Shown here: positions 1-10,977 of the stretch, in pieces
How positions within the stretch are numbered: the stretch's first letter is position 1
Layout: every line of letters begins with the position of its first letter
From: Lineus longissimus
Lineage: Eukaryota; Nemertea; Pilidiophora; Heteronemertea; Lineidae
Assembly: GCF_910592395.1 (NCBI RefSeq)
Contig: NC_088317.1
Location: 4,464,001 to 4,528,000, forward strand
DNA: 64,000 nucleotides
Direction of reading: 5' to 3'
The notes under the pieces: generated by a model
Seen by the model: the letters and a program-made list of their open reading frames with translations, nothing else
Databases searched by the model: none
Told to the model about the DNA's origin: nothing
Translations under genes and position numbers: made by a program

Positions 1-1999
1 TCGGGGGATGTAATTGACCTGTCCGAACCCACCCTGGGTGAAATATCGTTGAAATTGGCCAAGAGATGCCAGAAGCAGAAATGAATTTGTAATATTGACC
101 AGGAATTTTGGGACAATGACCCCTTTTGGAAATTCTGAGGACACCAAGACGTGTGGAATTTCTGAATCTTCACCCCTGTGAACCTTTGGACTATCCAACC
201 TTCTTGTCTGAAAAAAAAACCGGTCCAACTTTTTACAAATCCTGGATATCATTTCCTGTGATTTGCATTATTTACACTCCTGTCGCTTATCTTGGCACAG
301 CGCCATCAACAATAGAATGGGTAACTACACTAGCAATGCTGTCGTCTTGTTTGGGCGGTTTAGGTTGGTCGAACAGTTCTTCCTTCGCTCTGATTGGCCG
401 GGCCGAGATTCCGCACCGTCGTCTGGCACTGGCAGGATTTGATCTTAACTATATACTCCCAACACCACAGTTACCAAAAGTTGGAACAAAACTTCCTGAT
501 TTTGCATCCGGTTACGCATGCGCATGGTTAAGTAACCGAGGTAAACAAACAGTAACCAAGGGAAAATTATTCATGTTCATTCATAACCGGATGCAAAATT
601 GAAATTTTGGGCAAACTTGTGCCGACTTCTGATTCAAATTTCTTATAGGAGTATTAAACAGTCTATGTCACTTTGATATGACTTGCTGGTTTAGGTGTCT
701 GTTCCGCTGATAAGGTTGCAGGCCAGATTTGCGATTGGAGTAATCTTTAAATCATTTCAAAACGGACATGATAGCACTTTTGTTTTATTTGACATTTTCT
801 AAACAAACAAAGAGGAAAATGATTTAGATAGTTTTCACTATTTTTCAACTTATTTTGATTTGTGCACCCATTGTTTATAGATTATTTGATGATAAGAAAT
901 CGGCTGATTTGCATGAAAGAAAAAAATGCATGAACTATTAACAGATGTAAGTGAACATTGAGGGAAGTTTCAGTCACTGAAAAAACTAGAAATATGTAAA
1001 ACTGTTCTTAAAAACCTGAAGTATGAAAAGCTGTTTCAATATTTGAAATGGCAGAAGATGAGTTGTTTCTGTGTAATTCAAAAAAAAAACTAGTAATATG
1101 AGTTGTCACCATGAAAAATGTAAAAAAGGATTTGAAAAATCTGGAAATTATTGTGCAAAACTAGTTGGTTTAGCTGATCACTCATGATATTTCTTTCAGG
1201 TGGAAGTCTTATCAGGTGCATTTTGCCCTTTCAACAACATAATACTGATTGGAAAAAAAACTAATTACTTTTGTCGTTTATATTACAACAATTATTTAAA
1301 AACCTATGAATACAATCGATAATGAAAGTTCAAATTGCATGAAGTTTTTATGGTGATCTTAACTGCACTGTAGAAGTTTTTGAGTCCAATCTTCATGTTG
1401 TTGTAGATTTCATTTTCCCGACGCACTAACAGCATATGATCTTTATTTCATGTCGGTTTCATGCCTGAATATACATTGTGAGAGCTCCCAACCTGTTGCT
1501 GTTGAAATCTACAACAAGTTGTGGATGTGAATGCAAGCAACATGTATCACACACAACTTGAAGTTTGTCTACGATAGGTCAATGCAGTGGAGCAGTAGTG
1601 ATGCTCTCAGTCACTTGGGGTGGTCTGGTCTGATGGGCTATTCAGCTCGGGCTATACATGCTTCCCGAAATTGGTGGCTTGCATTGGAACTAACTTTTTC
1701 CCCCTTGTCCGTCATTAAAGGCATTCAAGTGTGTTGGTCAACCATGACTATCTCCTTTGTCCCTCCACCATAAGGCCTAGTTTCCCCTTATGACATCACT
1801 ATTTCGGACACTCAGCGCCCCATTTCTGGAAAGGTGTATAGTCTGGTAAACTACAGCCTGACAGACTTAACTCTTATAGTTATGACCAAAAGTTTATCAA
1901 ATTCAGAACCTTGAACTTCAAATGTTGGGAGCTCTTAGCCTATGTATGATCCATTGTTACATCTCAACAAATGTTTATGTTTATGATGTTGGATTTCAG
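1..1999. other. DLG intron, no exon recognised
   Basis: Sequence upstream of the first DLG exon visible here. It holds a MITE-like inverted repeat near 478-629 and otherwise AT-rich sequence. A consensus-like acceptor followed by a GT lies near 1199-1216, but the 16-nt piece between them cannot be supported as a micro-exon. The exons for the PDZ and SH3 domains must lie left of the window. Confidence 0.5.
478..629. mobile_element. MITE-like inverted repeat
   Basis: The two ends are imperfect reverse complements of about 45 bp. The most conserved part, ATTTTGCATCCGGTTA at about 500-516, returns as TAACCGGATGCAAAAT at about 585-600. Matching outer parts are AAGTTGGAACAA on the left and TTGTGCCGACTT on the right. 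No transposase is encoded. The superfamily is not assigned. Confidence 0.55.
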
Positions 2000-2108
2000 G
2001 CAGCCGCTAATGACCGAAAAAAGAAAAATTTCTCATTCTCACGAAAATTCCCGTTTATGAAGAGTAAGGACCAGAGTGGGAGCGAGGTGGACGTCAGCGC
2101 TGATGAAA
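2000..2108 (+). CDS. DLG1: DLG hook exon, protein 4.1-binding (I3-like)
   Basis: The acceptor TTTCAG and donor GTAAGT are clear. It encodes [20 protein letters not shown] followed by an acidic serine-rich tail. The core (RKK-FxFSRKFPF) matches the alternatively spliced I3 segment of vertebrate SAP97, known to bind protein 4.1 FERM domains. The exon ends in phase 1. Confidence 0.88.
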
Positions 2109-5100
2109 GTAAGTGTACAACACCGCCTGGTGGTGGAGAATGGAAGTATAGAATGCCCCCTGGTGACAGAGAGGAGAACTTCAGAATGTGCCTTGGTGGC
2201 AGTGGATATGGTTTAGAATGCCTCGTCATGGTAGCGGATGAAAAACTTTGTTGTCTAATCCTCTAAGTTACTTTCCCTCAAACTGAATGGGGCACTGGTA
2301 AAGGTACCCTTCAGATGAAGCCCTGACCATTTGCATGAATATTGAATACACACCTCCAGGCCCTTGAGGAGTAATCCAAAGTCCTACACACATTCCCTAC
2401 CAGAAACCACATACACAGTATTCAGGACCATCACTCCATCCATTCATGTGTACATATATCCATCCTTTGAGTTCCAAAGCTTTCATCCAATTTTCCACCC
2501 CAGCCTCTCGCAGTAAACAATTTGGAAAGCTTGCTTGATGAATGTGAACCTGGACATTTTGGTGGGTGTTTGCTCTGGTTTTGGGTGATCAAAAAAGTAG
2601 AGCCTTCTTTTTTTACCCACGTTGGTGGGTTGAGTCAAAAAGGCTGAGAAATGATTCAAGTGAAATGCAAGTCTTTGCTAACGTTAGGAAAGACCCTAAT
2701 CATTTTCGATAGACCCTCTTATCTATTTCTGGTAAAGAAGTACATCAGCGCCAAGGGAAGTTAGACTGTATATTGGCCAGTTTGTGAAAATCCGTGAAAT
2801 CCATTGAAAACCGTCTTTTCGAGGCAGCCATTCATCCTCATCTATTCCCCGCCTCATCCTGCCTGTTCCTCATCTCCCTCTTTCTTTAATTCTAGCTGGA
2901 CAGGAACCTGGTGCGTATCCAAAACACATTCTTCATTTCCGCAGTTTTTGTGCGATTTTAACAAATCTTAAACCTAGCGAGAGTAGAGCACGCTGTAGTA
3001 TTCACGTAGTCAGCAGCGTACATTCAGTAATCTTTTTTCTGACAGTAACAGTAATTCTAAGGTGTATAACGTGTCCTTCGGCAATGTCTTCGTGAGATTC
3101 CTGAAAATAATACATGACTTTGAGCAATAACAAAGCTGTCTGAAAACTGCTAACATCACTAGTGCTGCCATCTGATGGTGGAGAATCGGACCAAAGCTAA
3201 TCTCAACACATCCAGACTCCATTACCGGGTAATATTCCGTATTCTTGCGATGTCAAACTCTTCAGGGGTTAAGATGTTCTTGGCCCTGTAACAATTGAAC
3301 TATTTTCTTGACAGTCTAAGCTTTCTGTTATTCCTTTTCACAACACTTCCATTCAGTCACTTACGTCATGTGCAGTAAACTGACAAATTTTCATGCCTCT
3401 TTATTTTTTATATAATTGCCTCAACAATGTGTGAGATGTAATTGCCTCAAAATAAGATATAATTGCTGTGTGAGCTATAATTGCCTCAATATGTGAGATA
3501 TAATTGCTGTGCGAGCTATAATTGCCTCAATATGTGAGATATAATTGCTGTGCGAGCTATAATTGCCTCAATATGTGATATCTAATTGCTGTGCGAGCTA
3601 TAATTGCCTCAATATGCGAGATATAATTGCTATGCGAGCTATAATTACCTCAATATGTGAAATATAATTGCCTCAAAATGCAAGATATAATTGAAAACGC
3701 TGCTTCATTTTGTTGAAATTCGTACAACAGGACACCACACAACAGGTGAAATATTTAAACGTACGATCGGCCGTCGCTGTGATGTGGCATGTCAGGTCTT
3801 GTGTGTGATGTCAGTAGTGCAAGACGTTTGAAATTTCGGACAGACTTGTAAAAGAAATTGTAGTTAGCTCTGTAAATAGTAGTATGTGTGCTAGAGTGTG
3901 AGTTGAGTGGTCAGCATTATATGTCATTGGTACTGTGGTGTTTATCAGATATCTTGAGGCAGGGTGGGTGTTCAATCATCTTCTTGGATTGAAAATGGTG
4001 AAGTTCATCTTACAATTGCCTGATTAAAATCCTGAAGCAGATACAACCAAGTGGCCAAAAGTAGAAGTTGTAGGACCTGTCAGTCCGGATGCGTACCAAG
4101 TAATTGCCTAGGGTGAATGTAGTAGCTATAAAGTCCTGTCTCAACATAATCGTTTATCACAGCAAAACACGCTTTGTCCACAGACGCTGTGGTATGTTCA
4201 TATCAACCGTGATACAGATAAACTATTGGATAAGTCCACTGCCTGTGTAAATGGAGCATCAAATTGCTCATCATGGGGTTAAACACTTGTAAACAAGGGC
4301 CTTTATAAAAGATTCATCTTTTGACACGCACGTACGCGCCTATATTTGTCACTTAACCCAAATTTGGATTCTAGAACCTAAACTGAGAAAATCCCTTCCT
4401 TTTATGTCAATCATTGTGATGTCTTGTCTTTGCAACTCTCTAGTTCTGTTTTGTTCATTCCGTCATCATGCCGTCACACCCATTTAGTTTGTTTTTTAAA
4501 TGTTTCTGTTTTCCCCATCCATCATATTCACAAACCATTTTACCTAAAGCACCTCGCAAATGAGAGAGTTTTATTGCTATGACCTGCAATAACTGTCGCT
4601 GAGTGATTGCTTGTCTGCAGATTGATATGGTCGTCCCTGGATTTGATTTTTGTTGCAGGTAATTCTCATTGCTGGTACCTGCGACGATCACCCCTAACTA
4701 GAGACTTTCGTGCATGCGATAAGTTATTGCAAGTCACTGCAACGTAAATCTCTTGTCTGCGGGCGCTTATTCAAAAGACCAGACACAGGCATAACTGTCA
4801 CGAGGCATTTCATTCTAACATCAGTTTTAGCAAGGATTAGTTCAGGATGTATCTTCTTTTGGCTCAATTTCAGAATCCCTGACTATTTCCTTCATATTCA
4901 TTGAATCATTTTGCAAAAAAGTGTTCCTCATTTTAGTGTTTAAAGAAAAACAATCAGTTATTATCGCAATTCTGTTGGCGTTTTTATCATTCGTGAAATT
5001 ACGTTTCTTTAAATTCAGCTGGCCACATGACGGCAGGGAGTGCCAGTGACATAAGTATGAGTAAGTAACAACCTTGTTCCCAGCGGTGTGGCGCTTCCTC

Positions 5101-8100
5101 GCAGACCCTGGGGAGAGGTTGGATAAGAGCATGGTGGTTGACTGTTGTCTGTTCTAGTCTGATGTGCTTTTGTGAAATCTCGAGAAATGTCCTTGCCTTA
5201 AAGGGAAGGTGTCGTGAAATTTTCTTGGTCAATTCTTACAGCAAGAGGTAACTACAGACACATAATGGAAATCTGAAAAGGAAAGTACCACTTTCAAAAG
5301 GCTGGTTGCAAGCCCCTCTACACATAGCTAAAAGATTTCTAATTGTGTGTTTTAAAGTTAAGTCTTGTGATGAGAAAGTTCAATTTCATGACTTCTTCCT
5401 TTTAAAATGCAACACTATTTTTTGCAAATTTTCTGGTTCTAGTGTTTAGGTGAAAAGTTATGATCATTGCATATGCACCCTGTTTCTTTAGGTGTGATAT
5501 CTTGTGGCCATTAGCAAGACATTATCAGAGGGAAATTAACTATAAAATATGAATTTATAGTCCTAAGTCACGTTTTAAATCATAAAAGCTCCTTTGAGCA
5601 ATTGAGAGACAGGAGGTGGTTCTTGTGGAGCAGGTGCTACTAACTTCTATCCCTGCTGTCGATCTATGACAAGCCCCTCTCTGAAAATGTCTTCTAAAGG
5701 GTCTGATATCGCACATTCTGGACTGCATTAGGATACCGGTATTTAGATTTTAATCGTCTTGTTTGGCAGTCCTGTATTGTATATGAATATTCGGTCGATC
5801 ATGATGTACCACAGATGTGGCATGATGGGCTGACATTTTGTCGTAGCACGCAATTGTAATGAGTAGAGTTGAGTGTTCACTCGGTTAGATACCGAAAAGA
5901 TTCACATTCACGTTTCTGTGATGGAGCGTGGACCTGTTTGCGTATTCACTTCCCTGCACAATCACTAAGTTAAAGGTAGTCTATACACGCTGAATATTTC
6001 GATAATTTATCGTCGAGGCCCCCTTGAAAAACACTATTCTTAGGCCTCTGAGGACATTAAGCATGGCTATCAGGTCTTTTGAAGACCATTTTACAGAAAA
6101 GTCACCGTAATTTTTTGAAAAAAGTGAAACAGTGTTGTTGACATAAAACTTCTTGTCTAAAGAGTAAAATATGGTGACTAAAATGTCAGTTTTTCTGACT
6201 AAAGTTGATCATCTATTGAGAACTTTTGAAAATTTTGTGATTTGTTTTGCGTGAATTATCTGTCTATCTATGATGTTCATGACGAAAAACCATTTTTTAT
6301 TCTCGTGTGTATTTTGACTTGAAACTTTCTCTGCAACTCTTAGACGCATGTTGTATAAAATATCCCACGATGGCAATGGAACACGTTGACTTTTAAATTA
6401 GAATACCAATTTGCGCCAAATTATTTTCTGCTTTTCAATTTGACACTGTCTCTGCTTTCTATATAGTGTTTACCTTTTAAGCCTTCTCTGTCGATTCATT
6501 TCATTCTTAAAAAATGATGGTGATTACTTTCCAGGGTCCCATTCCCCATACCAAGTTCAATCTGAGTCCTCATAACATCTCTTCCATTCATATGACACAA
6601 AGAAATTTAACAAATCTGTGAATCACATCTTAAACTAGAAAGATTTCCCCTCAAATTCTGTCGTGGCCCCAAACAAATCATTTCAAGTTTAGTGACACCA
6701 TGCTCTTACTTGCTTATCGGAGTATTTTTCAGGCATTTGCCGACAAAATCATTGAATTTTGATCTAAAAAATCTTCCGCTGCATGTGACTAAATCTTTCT
6801 GTTTCTGTTTCTTTTCAGGATTTGACGAGCCAATCTTATCTTATGAGCCTGTAGTACAACAAGAATGTAAGTACAGTGGAACCTCCCTTAGCAGACACCT
6901 CTCTAATAAGGACACCCTCTCCATTAAGGACACTAGTTTTGAACCCAAATTGGGTGTCTTCATTCAATATGACCTCTGATCAGGCTACTTCTCTATTATT
7001 AAAGGTCAACCCTTGTCAGTCCTTTGACAAAAAGTAAAACAATGTTGTCGGCATAAAACCTCTTGTCTGAAAAGTAGATGATGGTTACTAAAACTGATCA
7101 TCTAGGAACTTGTGAACATTTTGTGCTTTCTTGTGTCTATCTAATTCAATCTTATTATTGTTTCAGTGAAATACACAAGACCAGTGATAATACTGGGGCC
7201 ACTCAAGGACCGGATCAACGATGATCTCATCTCAGAATTCCCAGACAAATTCGGAAGTTGTGTACCTCGTAAGTCATTTTAACTTTTCACAACAAGATCT
7301 TCCACGATTTCATTCATTCTGTGTGGCTTTCTATGGTGACAATAATGTTACAGCCAGGCGTTGCATCATGCATTTTAATTGCATTGGGTGGTGACATCAT
7401 GAGGAAAGGATTACAGAGTACGGGAGTGTATGTGTCGCACTGAACCGAAATACCCTTACATTACAATGGTAACGATGTTGACATGGGCTTCCATAGCTCA
7501 TCCCCTAACTCATCTGATGCTATCATACCTTTAGATTCCAATGCTGACCACCACTAGCAGTATAGTTGAAAGTGGTCGAAATTGTTTCGAATACTTCACA
7601 GATAAACCTGGTGGAAAGATTGGACATGCTGGGCCTATGAAGATATAGTGGTCACCATCTAGACACAAAATTATGGACACTTCTACTGGCAAATACTGAG
7701 AGCAACAGAAGCTAATCTGCCAATTAAGACAAAACAGCCGACATCTAGGCAGAAAATTATTCACCCTTCTACTGGAAATACTGAAGATAACATAAGCTAA
7801 TCCACAAGTGTTGTTGATGATAAGTTGATTTGGCAAAAGTATTTTGTAAATAGAGAAGATTATTTTCATTTCTTTCTGAATTATTTTACCAGATACGACG
7901 CGGGCGCGGCGGGAATACGAGGTCGACGGCAGAGATTATCATTTCGTAGCATCGCGGGAACAGATGGAGCGAGATATACAAAATCACTTGTTTATAGAAG
8001 CGGGCCAGTATAATGATAATTTGTACGGAACAAGTGTAGCGTCGGTAAAGGAAGTCGCACAAAAGGTGAGCACGGTGTTGTTTAAAACTTGGTTCGAGGT

Positions 8101-9847
8101 CGTGCCGATGACGTCATCGTAGTAAATGAGGTCATTTTGGACTTTGAATTTAAATTTATTGAGCCCCGAGGGGCACTACAGGGTGGCCTGGAAAGGTTTT
8201 CCCTTGCACAATAGTGTGTATCCATTGTGTGAAGGAAAATAATTCTGGGCCGCCCTGTAGTGAAGTGTGTCAGTGTCAACAAAGATGTTATATCTTAACA
8301 TGGTGCACTTTGTCAGTGACGTCAAGGATATTGATCGATTCCAAGATGGATGCCCGAGTGACGTCACAGCATTGCCGCTATAGGTACTTGGGAGGTTGAA
8401 TGAGGATAGTGACATCTACCCCTGCTACGCAAAATCAATGACTGTGGTCCTTTGTAGGATGTCAAGGACTTGGAGCTATCTAAAGGTGGTCATTTGCAAC
8501 CCTGATCCCCACCTATCAATACACCAGGTACTCTCTCATCACTTGGTCCTCCTTTATTTCAGGGTAAACACTGTATATTAGACGTCAGCGGTAATGCCAT
8601 AAAACGCCTCCAGGTGGCAGTACTCTACCCCATAGCCATATTCATCAAACCAAAATCTCCAGAAGCAATCATGTAAGTATCGCATCGATAAGTATCCAGA
8701 TTTCGATGACATCTATAGGCCTTTTGCCTGTGACTTACTCGCCCTGACATAGTGATGTTGGTCTCGAATGATCGGCATTATCAACTTCACGACGCAGTAT
8801 TTCGTGACATGATGCACCTTTGACCAGTGGACTGATTTGATCTTTTCACATCTGGCCCACTTTCCTGAAAAGAGGGTAAACTTGTCTTTTGACCCCATCA
8901 CGTGGTGCCCTCTAACGGAATAATACAGTCTATTGGATATTACGTGACAAGTCTCGTCCTCATCAATATGTGACCCACCACGGCAAAATGAGTCGCATGT
9001 CGCACAGAAGATGACCCTAAAATTACACCTGGACACAATAGAAGAAATTGATATACTCAGATTTCACAAAAGGCAGACAATAGTGAAATGAACAACCAGT
9101 CCGTCTCAACCTGTCAAGCTCGGAGCAACATGCGACTCATTTTGCCATGGCGGGTCACATATTATCTTTAGAGAGATTCTCTCCCTGTTGCTGCCAGATA
9201 AGAAGCCAATCTCTTGTTCAAAGAAGATTTATAATGACGATTTGATTTTCTGTTTTTCAGTGATATGAACAAAAGAATGACAGAGGAACAAGCACAAAAG
9301 ACATATGAAAGAGCACTCAAACTTGAGCAGGAATTCGGAGAATATTTCACAGGTAAAGTATACCAATATCATGACTTATAGAATACAGTGGAACCTCCCT
9401 TAGCAGACACCTCTCTATAAAGGACTACCTCTCTCCTAACGACACTACTTTTGGTCCCAAATTGTTTGTTTCCATTCAATTTGACCTCTCTAACCAGGAC
9501 CCCTCCCTAGTAAGGATAGCTCTTGTCAGTCCCGAGGGTGTCCTTAATAGAGAGGTCCTACTGTAAATGTTTATTGTTACGAAATAGTATTGAAACAAAT
9601 TGCCTTGACGTTTCTGGCCGGGATAAGACCACTTTAACTTGCTAAAAATGTTGCATCAGAAAAGCTCCGTAACAACATTTTCTAGTTTGAAAAATGAACT
9701 TTGCCGAACATATTTGAAATTCTTCTTTGTTTATTTTCAGCTGTTGTTATGGGCGATACCGCTGACGAGATCTATGCAAGGGTTAAGAACGTCATACGAG
9801 ATCAGTCAGGTCCGTTAATCTGGGTGCCGTCGAAAGAAAAGTTGTAG
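2000..9847 (+). CDS. DLG1: Discs large MAGUK scaffold, C-terminal half (partial at 5')
   Basis: Seven exons join in frame: 2000-2108, 6819-6866, 7167-7268, 7893-8065, 8563-8672, 9261-9352 and 9741-9847, about 246 residues ending in WVPSKEKL. What is seen: a basic hook exon resembling the protein-4.1-binding insert of SAP97, the LSYEPV linker, then the full guanylate-kinase-like domain ([62 protein letters not shown]). Family knowledge: DLG proteins are membrane-associated scaffolds of cell junctions and synapses; their GK domain binds phosphopeptides rather than acting as an enzyme. The PDZ and SH3 exons are outside the window. An optional 42-nt exon lies at 5019-5060. DLG1-4 cannot be separated in an invertebrate, so the symbol means the DLG1-4 ortholog. 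A candidate poly(A) signal is at 10955-10960. Confidence 0.95.
3418..3690. repeat. 41-bp minisatellite
   Basis: Tandem units alternate ATAATTGCCTCAATATG and AGATATAATTGCTGTGCGAG. Identical landmarks at 3481 and 3522 give a 41-bp period, with about six units decaying at both ends. The array is in a DLG intron. Confidence 0.85.
4546..4768. mobile_element. Inverted-repeat MITE, GCGC-end family, copy 1
   Basis: The left end AAAGCACCTCGCAAATGAG is matched by the reverse complement of CTCTTGTCTGCGGGCGCTT at the right end. Copies with the same ends occur at 30098-30258 and 32171-32393. Copies 1 and 3 are both 223 bp, which supports real element boundaries. No coding capacity. Confidence 0.6.
5019..5060 (+). 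CDS. DLG1: Candidate alternative DLG hook exon (I2-like)
   Basis: The 42-nt segment is bounded by AAATTCAG and GTAAGT. It sits between two phase-1 splice sites and reads in frame as (T)[13 protein letters not shown], then joins [11 protein letters not shown]. In position and sequence it resembles the optional I2 segment of vertebrate DLG1 (GLKHVTSNASDSESS). Being a multiple of three, it can be skipped. Its use is inferred; transcript evidence is needed. Confidence 0.55.
6819..6866 (+). CDS. DLG1: DLG exon, SH3-GK linker
   Basis: Encodes [15 protein letters not shown], the short linker before the GK domain (LSYEPV in human DLGs). Phase 1 at both ends. The donor GTAAGTA is followed at once by a pogo-like MITE. 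Confidence 0.92.
6874..7025 (+). mobile_element. pogo/Tigger-like MITE, copy 1 (3' degraded)
   Basis: Begins CAGTGGAACCTCCCTTAGCA directly after a TA, as expected for TA-targeting pogo/Tigger elements. The interior has the family words AAGGACAC, CATTCAAT and GACCTCT. The right terminus is lost. It starts at intron position +8 of the preceding DLG donor. Confidence 0.75.
7167..7268 (+). CDS. DLG1: DLG exon, start of guanylate kinase-like domain
   Basis: Encodes [16 protein letters not shown] and [18 protein letters not shown], the beta1/P-loop-equivalent part of the GK domain. The loop is GPLKDR instead of a true Walker A, as in other MAGUKs. Ends in phase 1. Confidence 0.95.
7893..8065 (+). 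CDS. DLG1: DLG exon, GK domain middle
   Basis: Encodes [19 protein letters not shown] through [15 protein letters not shown] to VKEVAQK, the GMP-binding-like region of the GK fold. It joins the previous exon by a split His codon and ends in phase 0 before GTGAGC. Confidence 0.95.
8174..8262. mobile_element. Short foldback MITE
   Basis: An 89-bp near-palindrome in a DLG intron. Left end CACTACAGGGTGGCC and right end GGCCGCCCTGTAGTG are reverse complements with one mismatch, and the complementarity continues inward over TTTTCC. No coding capacity. Confidence 0.65.
8563..8672 (+). CDS. DLG1: DLG exon, GK domain core strand
   Basis: Encodes [17 protein letters not shown] and [18 protein letters not shown], the near-invariant DLG segment. 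The last Ile codon is split with the next exon (phase 2). Confidence 0.96.
8965..9163. mobile_element. MITE with 36-bp terminal inverted repeats
   Basis: The left end AATATGTGACCCACCACGGC and the reverse complement of the right end agree over about 36 bp with two mismatches, both continuing CAAAATGAGTCGCATGT. The 199-bp element is non-coding and sits just upstream of DLG exon 9261-9352. Confidence 0.8.
9261..9352 (+). CDS. DLG1: DLG exon, GK domain helix
   Basis: Encodes (I)[19 protein letters not shown] and [11 protein letters not shown], matching the [24 protein letters not shown] block of human DLG1. Phase 2 in, phase 1 out. Confidence 0.95.
9386..9563 (+). mobile_element. pogo/Tigger-like MITE, copy 2 (complete)
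   Basis: This is the most intact copy, 178 bp. It starts CAGTGGAACCTCCCTTAGCA, ends TAATAGAGAGGTCCTACTG, and is flanked on both sides by TA. The termini are inverted repeats of each other. It is the reference for six further copies in the window. Confidence 0.85.
9741..9847 (+). CDS. DLG1: DLG terminal coding exon
   Basis: Encodes [19 protein letters not shown] and [15 protein letters not shown], then TAG. The end matches the WVPAKEKL C-terminus of vertebrate DLG1, so the protein ends at the normal family position. Confidence 0.96.
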
Positions 9848-10977
9848 GTGCGCGTAATCATGCGGTGATTGTGACGTCGGGTATTGCAAAGCTGAACTGA
9901 AGGTGGCTGTGAGGATAGAGACTGATCACATTAACGTGGCCGGACTTGACCTTGAGATTTACTCATGCAAATGAGGCGATGAATATTCACTCATGCAAAT
10001 GAGGGGATGAATATTCATGAGGGATGTTCACATGAGCATTGAGGAGGTGGCATTTATCTTCGAATGAGATTTATGTAAAATTATACGAGTGTCGCGTGGC
10101 GTGTGGCTCGATGGAATCACGATGCGTCGACTGTGTACGTCAGGCCCGTGCTGATTGCTAGGGCTAGCGATCGCAGGGACTGGAAATGAACTATGGCGGG
10201 ATGGGGTAGCAGTCGTTCTGGATAAGGTCATTGAATGACCGATTGTCCAAGCACAAGGGATATATGGCGACTCGCACCACCGAGGCGCATGGACACAAGT
10301 GGCTATGGATTGTCTTCAGACACGAACACCTAAATACTTCCATTCTGTACAAAATAATCATCAGACTGTTCGCGTTGTTGTCTCCCGTCCTCGATGCGCG
10401 ATCTTGCCGTCGCTGTCGTGAACAATTTGTGGACCTGGGATCGATGATGACGAGGTTAGACTGTCATTACCATGTTATTCATTCATGCTGGGCATGCCGA
10501 ATCCTGTCAAGCCAAGCCAGAGTGCATTCTGTATTATGTCGTTCACTCTAGCTGCCGTGTCTGGCGTGTGACCATGGACAGATTTCAAACTCGGAAAAAA
10601 ATACTGTGCTTTTACGGTACCAGTATTTATAGTTCTGGTTTGGGTGAGATATTAAACATGTCACAGGTCATTGGGCCTCATCTACTGTGAAATCGCGAAA
10701 TTATTTGCTGCTCTAATTTGGGCGAGATATGAATTTTGTTGCAAGTCATTGGGCCACATCGATATGAGCGGGGAATTTCCCCCTGGGGTGAATTTTGTTT
10801 CAGTACTTCTTAACCTGCACTGCTTGAGTCTAGTTACATGGTGCTGTGCACACAAGATGCCACCTATACTCATTTAATCATACTAGGATGCCCGCGGCCT
10901 GCCTGGGCTGCGTGATTATATCCTCATTACTTTCAAATAAGCATTAGAAATGTGAATAAAACAGGCATATCTTATTT
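9848..10977 (+). other. Probable DLG 3' UTR
   Basis: Runs from the DLG stop to a candidate AATAAA at 10955-10960. It contains two adjacent near-identical copies of ACTCATGCAAATGAGG near 9960-10005. The end is inferred from the signal only. Confidence 0.45.

Larger units (their letters stand above)
2109..6818. other. Large DLG intron with repeats and one candidate exon
   Basis: This 4.7 kb intron holds a 41-bp minisatellite (about 3418-3690), an inverted-repeat element (4546-4768) and a candidate alternative exon (5019-5060). I see no other coding segment. Confidence 0.6.

Noticed and set aside
126-602. 158-codon plus-strand open frame
   Set aside because: Its end runs through an inverted-repeat element, there is no recognisable domain, and it lies in a DLG intron.
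1199-1216. Possible 16-nt DLG micro-exon
   Set aside because: TTTCAG and a following GT are present, but the donor is weak, there is no family sequence to support it, and its length does not keep the frame by itself.
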